A stretch of DNA of 64,000 nt from Pandoraea iniqua (GTDB lineage Bacteria; Pseudomonadota; Gammaproteobacteria; Burkholderiales; Burkholderiaceae): assembly GCF_902459685.1 (NCBI RefSeq), contig NZ_CABPSF010000005.1:248001-312000 (forward strand), in the 5' to 3' direction. The position numbers and the translations under genes are program-made. Below are positions 57,350 through 64,000 of this stretch, one piece after another (position 1 is the first letter of the stretch; each line of letters opens with the position of its first letter). The notes under the pieces were generated by a model. The model did not search any database. It was given only the letters and a program-made list of their open reading frames with translations, and was not told where the DNA came from.

Positions 57350-57464
57350 GCGTCGTGGAAATCGCTGCCGGCGGATTGGGTGAGCGCGCAGAAGTCTTGT
57401 GCCTCAACGTGTTGCGAAAGTCCGACGGGATTTCGAAGCGAAGTGTTTATGAACGTCCTCTCAT

Positions 57465-58547
57465 ATGGATAGCCCTATGCGGATCTCGATTGCCCCTCAA
57501 CTGCGCTTTCGTCATGACGGCAGCGACGTGCCGCTCGACAAGCTGATTTCGCTGCTGGCGCACGTCGACACGCTAGGCAATTTGCAGGCGGCGAGTCATG
57601 CGCTGAACCTCTCCTATCGCGGGGCGTGGGGGCATGTGAAAGAGGCCGAGACAGCGCTCGGTGCGCCCTTGCTCACGATGGCGCGCGGACGCGGCGCCGT
57701 GCTGACGCCGCTCGCTCGCCGATTGCTCTGGGGGCAGAAGCGGTTGCAGGCCCGGCTCGGGCCGTTGCTTGAGACGATGGCCTCGGAGTTGCAGACCGAA
57801 CTCGACGATCTGCTCGGAGAAGACAACGACCAGTTGCGCATCTTTGCCAGTCACGGGCTGGCGGTGGCAGCGTTGGTCGACTTCGCGGCGAAAGCCGAAT
57901 TGCCGCTGGAGGTGAGTTATCGCGGCAGCATCGAGGCGGTCTCCGCGCTGGCCAAGCAAGAGTGCGAGATGGCGAGCTTCCATGTGCCGGAGGGCGCACT
58001 GGCCGAGCCGGTGCTGGCGCAGTACGCGCCGTTGCTCAAAGGGAAGGCCTATCGCGTGGCAGACGTCGCATCACGTCGACTGGGGTTGCTCGTCGCGCGA
58101 GGTAATCCGCTGCATATTCAGTCCATTGCCGATCTGCCGCGTGTGGGGGCACGTTTCGCCAATCGTGAGCGCGGCTCGGGCACACGGATGATCTTCGACC
58201 TTCTGTTGCAGCAGGCGCGGCTCGATCCGGAAACGATCCACGGCACCGAGAACATTGAACTGACGCACGCCGCCGTCGCCGCCTACATCGCCAGCGGACG
58301 GGCCGATGCCGGACTCGCCATCGAAGCGGCGGCGACCCAGTTCGGGCTGGATTTTCTGCCGATCCTCACCGAGCGCTATTGCCTCATCTTCCCCGACGAG
58401 GCGGCCGATCACCGCTATGTCCGGGCGCTGCTCGATATTCTGCAAAGCGCGCCATATAAGCAGGTGGTGCACGACATTCCCGGCTACGCCGAAGCGCACA
58501 CGGGGCGGGTGGCGGCGCTATCGGAGGCGTTTCCGTCGCTGGGCTGA
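57465..58547 (+). CDS. ModE-like regulator: LysR-type HTH fused to PBP-type substrate-binding domain
   Basis: A 360-residue regulator. The N-terminal winged helix resembles ModE (LISLLAHVDTLGNLQAASHALNLSYRGAWGHVKEAETALGAPLL, then RGRGAVLTPLARRLL). The C-terminal 230 residues resemble a molybdate/tungstate-type periplasmic-binding fold (ERGSGTRMIFDLLLQQARLD, TEHAAVAAYIASGRADAGLAIEAA-like segment). This architecture is used to sense an oxyanion or molybdopterin status. ATG 57465 and ATG 57477 are both possible starts. It sits between two molybdenum enzymes, which fits a role in controlling them. Confidence 0.82.
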   Translation: MDSPMRISIAPQLRFRHDGSDVPLDKLISLLAHVDTLGNLQAASHALNLSYRGAWGHVKEAETALGAPLLTMARGRGAVLTPLARRLLWGQKRLQARLGPLLETMASELQTELDDLLGEDNDQLRIFASHGLAVAALVDFAAKAELPLEVSYRGSIEAVSALAKQECEMASFHVPEGALAEPVLAQYAPLLKGKAYRVADVASRRLGLLVARGNPLHIQSIADLPRVGARFANRERGSGTRMIFDLLLQQARLDPETIHGTENIELTHAAVAAYIASGRADAGLAIEAAATQFGLDFLPILTERYCLIFPDEAADHRYVRALLDILQSAPYKQVVHDIPGYAEAHTGRVAALSEAFPSLG

Positions 58548-58797
58548 ACTTGTGTCGCGGCGAGGGCTCGCCTGCGTGTCGACGGGCATATGCAACGGCA
58601 TGCCTATATGTTGCGGCGTATTCTGACCACGGTTTGGTCGTTGGCGGAATGCAAATTTGTGCCGGTGAGGTTTTCCCGAATTTTGCTGTCGCGGGAAATA
58701 TGGACTACTGTCGAAGCCGGGACGTCTGAAAAGCCGCGTCGATTCATATGAATTGACGAACATATAAGGCGACGCCCGATCCCCCACAGGAGACGCC

Positions 58798-61713
58798 ATG
58801 CCTCGTCAGGTTGAACCGGGCCACGGCCCCGATTTCGGCACCCCGGACCGCACCGCATCCGGCATCGCTGGCCAAGCAAGTCAGGCAGGCCAAGCAAGCC
58901 AACACGTGACGCTGGAGATCGACGGCCAGCGCGTGAGCGTGCCGGCCGGCACCTCGATCATGCGGGCGGCCGCGTTGAGCGACGTGAACATCCCCAAGCT
59001 ATGTGCGACCGACTCGTTGGAGCCCTTCGGTTCCTGCCGTCTTTGTCTGGTCGAAATCGAAGGGCGGCGCGGTTATCCGGCGTCGTGCACTACGCCTGTC
59101 GAGGCGGGCATGAAGGTGCGAACGCAGTCGCCGAAGTTGCAGGACCTGCGTCGCAACGTGATGGAGTTGTACATCTCCGATCACCCGCTCGATTGCCTCA
59201 CTTGTGCGGCAAACGGCGACTGCGAGCTTCAGGACATGGCGGGCGTCACCGGCCTGCGCGAAGTGCGCTACGGCTTCGATGGCGATAACCATCTGGCCAG
59301 TGCCAAGGACGAATCCAATCCGTACTTCACTTACGACCCGTCGAAATGCATCGTCTGCAATCGCTGCGTGCGCGCCTGCGAAGAGACGCAGGGCACGTTC
59401 GCGCTGACGATCTCCGGGCGCGGTTTCGAGTCCCGTGTGTCGCCCGGGCAGGACCAGCCGTTCATGGAATCGGAATGCGTGTCGTGCGGCGCGTGCGTGA
59501 GCGCGTGTCCGACGGCGACGTTGCAGGAGAAAAGCGTCATCGAGATGGGCCAGCCGGAACACGCGGTGGTGACGACCTGCGCCTATTGCGGCGTGGGCTG
59601 CGCGTTCAAGGCGGAGATGAAGGGCAGTGAAATCGTGCGCATGACGCCCTACAAAGACGGTCGTGCCAACGAAGGCCATGCCTGCGTGAAGGGCCGCTTT
59701 GCGTGGGGGTACGCGACGCACAAGGAGCGGATCACGAAGCCGATGATTCGCAGCAAGATCACCGACCCGTGGCGTGAAGTGTCGTGGGATGAGGCGCTCG
59801 ATTACGCGGCGTCCGAGTTCCGGCGGATTCAGGCGAAGTATGGTCGCGATGCCATTGGCGGCATCACCTCGTCGCGCTGCACCAACGAAGAAACGTATCT
59901 GGTGCAAAAGCTCGTACGCGCCGCATTCGGCAACAACAACGTCGACACGTGCGCGCGCGTTTGCCACTCGCCGACCGGTTACGGACTGAAGCAGACACTC
60001 GGCGAATCGGCCGGTACGCAGACGTTCAAGTCCATCGAGCATGCCGACGTGATCCTCGTGATGGGCGCGAACCCGACCGACGGGCACCCGGTGTTCGCGT
60101 CGCGGCTGAAGCGTCGCGTGCGTGAGGGCGCGAAGCTGATCGTGATCGACCCGCGCCGCATCGATATCGTCGACGGACCGCACATCAAGGCGGCATTTCA
60201 CTTGCCGCTGCGCCCCGGTACCAATGTCGCGATGGTCAACGCACTGGCGCACGTCATCGTGACCGAAGGGCTGCTCGCCGAGGCGTTTATCGCCGAGCGC
60301 TGCGAAGACCGCGCGTTCGCGCAGTGGCGCGAGTTCGTGGCGTTGCCGGAGAATTCGCCCGAAGCGGTGTCGGTGGCGACCGGCGTGCCGGCCGACGCCA
60401 TTCGTGGCGCGGCCCGTCTGTACGCCACGGGCGGTAACGCTGCCATCTACTACGGGCTGGGCGTGACGGAGCACTCGCAAGGCTCGACCACGGTAATGGG
60501 CATTGCGAATCTGGCGATGGCGACCGGCAACGTGGGCCGCGAGGGCGTGGGCGTGAACCCGCTGCGTGGCCAGAACAACGTGCAGGGCTCGTGCGACATG
60601 GGCTCGTTTCCGCATGAGTTGCCGGGGTATCGGCACGTCTCCGACACGACCGTGCGCGCGGAATTCGAAGCGGCGTGGGGCGTGACCTTGCAGGAAGAGC
60701 CGGGGTTGCGCATCCCCAATATGTTCGATGCGGCGATCCACGGCAGTTTCAAGGGGCTGTACTGTCAGGGCGAAGACATCGTGCAGTCCGACCCCAATAC
60801 GCACCACGTGTCTGCGGCGATGGAGGCGATGGAGTGCATCGTCGTGCAGGATATTTTCCTGAACGAGACCGCCAAGTACGCCCATGTGCTGCTGCCGGGC
60901 ACGACGTTCCTCGAGAAAGACGGCACGTTCACCAACGCCGAGCGTCGTATCTCGCGGGTGCGGCGCGTGATGGCACCGCTGCCCGGCATGGCCGACTGGG
61001 AAGTGACCATCGCGCTGGCCAAGCGGCTCGGTTACGAGATGCCGTACGCACATCCGTCGGAAATCATGGACGAGATTGCGCGGCTGACGCCGACCTTCCA
61101 TGGCGTGAGCTATGCACGGCTCGACGAGGCCGGCAGCCTGCAATGGCCCTGCAACGACGAGGCGCCCGACGGCACGCCGATCATGCACATCGATACGTTT
61201 GTGCGCGGCAAGGGGCGCTTTATCATCACGCGCTACGTGCCGACCGACGAGAAGGTGACGCCGCGCTATCCGTTGCTGCTCACTACCGGGCGGATACTCT
61301 CGCAATACAATGTCGGAGCGCAGACGCGGCGCACGCCCAATGTGCACTGGCACGATGAAGACCGGTTGGAAATCCATCCCCACGACGCGCAGGAGCGCGG
61401 CATCAAGGACAGCGACTGGGTCGGTATTCGCAGCCGTGCGGGCGAAACGGTGCTGCGGGCGGTGATCAGCGAGCGTATGCAGCCGGGCGTGGTGTACACG
61501 ACGTTCCACTTTCCGGAGTCGGGCGCCAACGTCATCACGACCGATAACTCGGACTGGGCGACCAACTGCCCCGAGTACAAGGTGACCGCCGTTCAAGTGC
61601 TGCCGGTGGTGCAGCCATCGGCATGGCAGGCGAAGTATTCGGCGTTCAACCGCGAGCAGCTCGAATTGCTCGAGGCGGCGCGAAAGCCTGCCGAACCCGT
61701 GTCGGCGAAGTAG
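58798..61713 (+). CDS. fdhA: Formate dehydrogenase, alpha (Mo/Fe-S) subunit of the NAD-linked soluble type
   Basis: Oxidises formate to CO2. The 971-residue protein carries all cluster motifs in order. There is a 2Fe-2S set (Cys69, 80, 83, 97) and a His129/Cys133/136/142 cluster. Two ferredoxin-type 4Fe-4S sets (Cys184-194 and Cys227-237) follow, then the proximal 4Fe-4S (Cys261, 264, 268, 296). The Mo ligand is Cys in CARVCHSPTGYG. The N-terminal 35 residues contain a GQASQ duplication and are not conserved. AGGAGA precedes the ATG. Its usual NADH-module partners (beta, gamma, delta) are not adjacent; only fdhD follows. Confidence 0.92.
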   Translation: MPRQVEPGHGPDFGTPDRTASGIAGQASQAGQASQHVTLEIDGQRVSVPAGTSIMRAAALSDVNIPKLCATDSLEPFGSCRLCLVEIEGRRGYPASCTTPVEAGMKVRTQSPKLQDLRRNVMELYISDHPLDCLTCAANGDCELQDMAGVTGLREVRYGFDGDNHLASAKDESNPYFTYDPSKCIVCNRCVRACEETQGTFALTISGRGFESRVSPGQDQPFMESECVSCGACVSACPTATLQEKSVIEMGQPEHAVVTTCAYCGVGCAFKAEMKGSEIVRMTPYKDGRANEGHACVKGRFAWGYATHKERITKPMIRSKITDPWREVSWDEALDYAASEFRRIQAKYGRDAIGGITSSRCTNEETYLVQKLVRAAFGNNNVDTCARVCHSPTGYGLKQTLGESAGTQTFKSIEHADVILVMGANPTDGHPVFASRLKRRVREGAKLIVIDPRRIDIVDGPHIKAAFHLPLRPGTNVAMVNALAHVIVTEGLLAEAFIAERCEDRAFAQWREFVALPENSPEAVSVATGVPADAIRGAARLYATGGNAAIYYGLGVTEHSQGSTTVMGIANLAMATGNVGREGVGVNPLRGQNNVQGSCDMGSFPHELPGYRHVSDTTVRAEFEAAWGVTLQEEPGLRIPNMFDAAIHGSFKGLYCQGEDIVQSDPNTHHVSAAMEAMECIVVQDIFLNETAKYAHVLLPGTTFLEKDGTFTNAERRISRVRRVMAPLPGMADWEVTIALAKRLGYEMPYAHPSEIMDEIARLTPTFHGVSYARLDEAGSLQWPCNDEAPDGTPIMHIDTFVRGKGRFIITRYVPTDEKVTPRYPLLLTTGRILSQYNVGAQTRRTPNVHWHDEDRLEIHPHDAQERGIKDSDWVGIRSRAGETVLRAVISERMQPGVVYTTFHFPESGANVITTDNSDWATNCPEYKVTAVQVLPVVQPSAWQAKYSAFNREQLELLEAARKPAEPVSAK

Positions 61714-61764
61714 GCCGAATGATCAGGGATTAGCAGTAATCACAAGTGGAGCAAACGTTTGACG

Positions 61765-62667
61765 ATGTCTGAAACTCTGCGCACCGGGCGAGCGACGCCC
61801 GGTGGCGACGCCGCTGACGACGGCCCGGTGTGTGATGTCGCCCCGGTGGCGATCGACCCGGCAAGCGTGGCCACGCACGCCAGTTTCGACGTGCGCCGCT
61901 TCCGGCAGGGCAACTGGCAGCAGGCCAGCGACGAACTGGCCGAAGAAGTCCCCGTTGCCCTTGAATTCAATGGCATCTCGCATGTCGTGATGCTCGCCAC
62001 CCCGGCCGATATCGAAGACTTCGCGCTCGGGTTTGCGTTGTCCGAAGGCATCCTGCGCCAGCGCGGCGAGTGTTACGGCGTGGATGTGTCGGCGACGACG
62101 CTGGGCGTCACGGCGCATGTCGAAATTTCGTCGCGCGCATTCGCTGGTCTCAAGGAACGGCGCCGCAACCTCACCGGCCGCACCGGCTGCGGGTTGTGCG
62201 GCACCGAAAGCCTCGATCAGGTTCTTCGTCCGTTACCTGCCGCCGGCGCTGCGCTGCGTGTGTCGCATGCGGCGCTGGCCGCTGCGCACGCGGGGCTCGC
62301 GAAGCACCAGTCGCTCAATGCCGTGACCGGCGCGGTGCATGGCGCCGCGTGGTGTTCGTCGACGGGCGAGATTCTGTGTCTGCGTGAAGACGTGGGCCGC
62401 CACAACGCGCTCGATAAGCTGATTGGGGCGTTGGCGCGCGAAGGGCAGGCGTTCGATGCGGGTTTCGTGCTGATGACGAGCCGCGCGAGCGTCGAGATCG
62501 TGCAAAAGGCGGCGCAAGTCGGCATTCCGATGGTGGCGGCGGTGTCGGCGGCCACGGCGCTGGCGGTGCGCACCGCAGCGGCGGCAGGCGTCACGCTCGT
62601 GGGCTTCGTGCGCGGCGAGCAGTGTGTGGTGTACACCGGCGGAGCCACGCTCGACAGTCACAGTTGA
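61765..62667 (+). CDS. fdhD: Formate dehydrogenase accessory sulfurtransferase FdhD
   Basis: Transfers sulfur to the molybdenum cofactor so that formate dehydrogenase becomes active. The 300-residue chain has the Cys-x-x-Cys sulfur-carrying loop in GRTGCGLCGTES and the conserved EDVGRHNALDKLIG. MTSRASVEIVQKAAQVGIPMVAAVSAAT follows in the C-terminal half. ATG 61765 is preferred; TTG 61759 is in frame two codons earlier. It follows the alpha-subunit gene by 51 bp. The last codons and stop overlap a tandem 13-bp repeat (GACAGTCACAGTT, 62653-62678). Confidence 0.93.
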   Translation: MSETLRTGRATPGGDAADDGPVCDVAPVAIDPASVATHASFDVRRFRQGNWQQASDELAEEVPVALEFNGISHVVMLATPADIEDFALGFALSEGILRQRGECYGVDVSATTLGVTAHVEISSRAFAGLKERRRNLTGRTGCGLCGTESLDQVLRPLPAAGAALRVSHAALAAAHAGLAKHQSLNAVTGAVHGAAWCSSTGEILCLREDVGRHNALDKLIGALAREGQAFDAGFVLMTSRASVEIVQKAAQVGIPMVAAVSAATALAVRTAAAAGVTLVGFVRGEQCVVYTGGATLDSHS

Positions 62668-62731
62668 CAGTCACAGTTTGTGACAGTTGATGGCCGCTGG
62701 GCCTACGCAGGTCGCGGTATAGTAACGGTGA

Positions 62732-63019
<288 letters not shown>

Positions 63020-63192
63020 CAATGCGGCGGTGTTGTACGCCAATCGCGGTATGTTGTGCGCAGAGCCCCGGCTGGCGGGGCCCGCCGGGCGAAAATAAAT
63101 CGCCGTCGCGGTGCGGGTTTGCCGCCCGGCCGGGGCGAATTCATGGCAAAATGCCGCGCCTGACTCTCTCAGGCTGGGACTGTAGGAAATAA

Positions 63193-63561
63193 ATGGCGGC
63201 AGGTACGGTAAAAAAAGTTCGACGCTACGCGCTGGAAACCATCGACGTGATGGGGCAGAGCGGGTTGGGCGTCGTCGAGCGCCCGGATGGGCGTTTCGTC
63301 ATGTATCCGGAGTACTGGACACAGACGCAGGCGCTCAGCCAGAAAATGCGGACGTTGTATCGCAAAAACTGCCAGCTCGAATATCAATTGGCGAAGCTCA
63401 CGCGCGAGCTCGATCGTCTGCGCAGCGTGGTCGACACGCCGCGCCCGACCGGTAACCCGCAGCCCTCGCTGCCGGGCACCGACGTGCCGCAGCCCGAGCC
63501 GAAGATGGAGCGCAAGCCCGCCGCCGAACTCCCGCCCCGACGACGCAAACGCGCCGCCTGA
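63193..63561 (+). CDS. Uncharacterised 122-aa protein with coiled-coil segment
   Basis: I do not recognise a named family. The N-terminal 45 residues (VKKVRRYALETIDVMGQSGLGVVERPDGRFVMYPEYWTQTQ) look folded. A helical, coiled-coil-like stretch follows (LSQKMRTLYRKNCQLEYQLAKLTRELDRLRSVV), then a Pro-rich tail ending in a basic cluster (RRRKRAA). No signal peptide. GGAAAT precedes the ATG. The downstream gene begins 117 bp later. Confidence 0.65.
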   Translation: MAAGTVKKVRRYALETIDVMGQSGLGVVERPDGRFVMYPEYWTQTQALSQKMRTLYRKNCQLEYQLAKLTRELDRLRSVVDTPRPTGNPQPSLPGTDVPQPEPKMERKPAAELPPRRRKRAA

Positions 63562-63678
63562 GTCCGCGACGCGCCGTAGCCGTTTCACGGTCAGCGTCGT
63601 TCAGTCTCTCCGAATTACCCTGCAACGCCACCGAACTCTCCCCTAAAACACCGATTTCTGCCTGTCCGGCTGACCATC

Positions 63679-64000
63679 ATGGCGCTCACCGCATCGCAAC
63701 TCGACGCTTTCCGTGAAGACGGTTATCTGATCCTGCCGCGTTATGTGCCGCAGGCCGATTGCGAGGCGATGCTGGCCGACGCGCGAGCGCAGTTGGCCGC
63801 CGCGACGCTGCCGTTGGAATTCGAGGCAGATGTCGGTTACGCCGGTGCACCGACGTCGCGTGAGGCGGAAGGCGGGCAAACCGTGCGGCGTCTGCTCAAG
63901 GCCTACGATCGCGGCGACGCGTTGCGTGGCTGGGCGACCCGGCCCGACCTGATCGAATCGCTGGCGCAGATATTCGGCGAAGACGTGGTGCTCACGCTCG
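63679..64000 (+). CDS. Phytanoyl-CoA dioxygenase (PhyH) family protein, N-terminal part
   Basis: The open frame runs from ATG 63679 to the right edge, giving 107 residues. The opening LTASQLDAFREDGYLILPRYVPQADCEAMLADARAQL is the standard N-terminus of PhyH-like Fe(II)/2-oxoglutarate oxygenases. The metal-binding HxD...H lies beyond the window. No strong ribosome site is visible (GCTGACCATC). Substrate unknown. Confidence 0.8.
   Translation, partial: MALTASQLDAFREDGYLILPRYVPQADCEAMLADARAQLAAATLPLEFEADVGYAGAPTSREAEGGQTVRRLLKAYDRGDALRGWATRPDLIESLAQIFGEDVVLTL

Noticed and set aside
57340-57546. Small plus-strand frame MHNCVVEIAAGG... before the ModE-like regulator
   Set aside because: No ribosome site, no conserved feature, and it runs out of frame into the regulator gene.
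58999-61596. Minus-strand open frame of 865 codons across the formate dehydrogenase gene
   Set aside because: Antisense artefact of GC-rich codon use; the plus-strand protein has all cluster motifs.

Overview
The window is GC-rich, densely coding DNA from a beta-proteobacterial chromosome. The gene content suggests Burkholderiaceae, most like Pandoraea or a close relative, but this rests on gene families and arrangement, not on a database comparison. I saw no rRNA, convincing tRNA, prophage, insertion sequence or CRISPR array. Two genes are cut by the window edges: an MFS transporter at the left and a PhyH-type dioxygenase at the right.

Region 1 (1-5.7 kb and 12.3-23.4 kb) is a purine-degradation supercluster. 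It encodes almost the whole route from 8-oxoguanine/urate to glyoxylate. The steps are 8-oxoguanine deaminase, the membrane cytochrome-c urate hydroxylase PuuD, 5-hydroxyisourate hydrolase UraH, OHCU decarboxylase UraD, allantoinase PuuE, allantoicase Alc and ureidoglycolate lyase AllA. An NCS2 urate/xanthine permease, a LysR regulator and a complete BMP-type ABC importer (probably nucleosides or purines) accompany them. Xanthine dehydrogenase is not in the window.

Region 2 (6.0-10.3 kb) is inserted between the two halves of the purine cluster. It is a four-gene operon of circularly permuted ATP-grasp enzyme, alpha-E protein, transglutaminase-like protease and the proteasome-related peptidase Anbu. 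This predicted peptide ligation/proteolysis system has no settled substrate. A MATE exporter converges on it.

Region 3 (23.5-40.2 kb) is mixed. It holds a YbiT-like ABC-F ATPase, an aldehyde dehydrogenase, a DUF1289 protein, a half-size DMT transporter, an outer-membrane phospholipase A with an unusual N-terminal extension, an EAL/GGDEF c-di-GMP gene pair, a sulfide:quinone reductase-like flavoprotein, a cadR-cadA metal-resistance pair with a His-rich ATPase tail, a CHAD protein, HU and a metallophosphoesterase.

Region 4 (40.5-48.1 kb) is a compact pelDEFG exopolysaccharide locus. It lacks pelABC nearby and is followed by a GalE whose gate residue predicts UDP-GlcNAc/GalNAc epimerisation, then by ferredoxin-NADP reductase. 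PelD carries an RxxD c-di-GMP site, so the EAL/GGDEF pair could act on this system.

Region 5 (48.3-53.1 kb) is a Fur-type iron-uptake operon (DUF3325, DUF3649, PepSY protein, TonB-dependent siderophore receptor). Its leader contains fourteen 11-bp tandem repeats just downstream of a candidate Fur box. Region 6 (53.2-64.0 kb) has a fatty-acid desaturase and a YdeP-like molybdopterin oxidoreductase with a small winged-helix partner. A ModE/PBP-like regulator is divergent from it across an AT-rich region with repeated ATGCATAATT motifs. Next come a large Fe-S formate dehydrogenase alpha subunit without beta/gamma partners, FdhD, two small uncharacterised proteins and the start of a PhyH-family gene.
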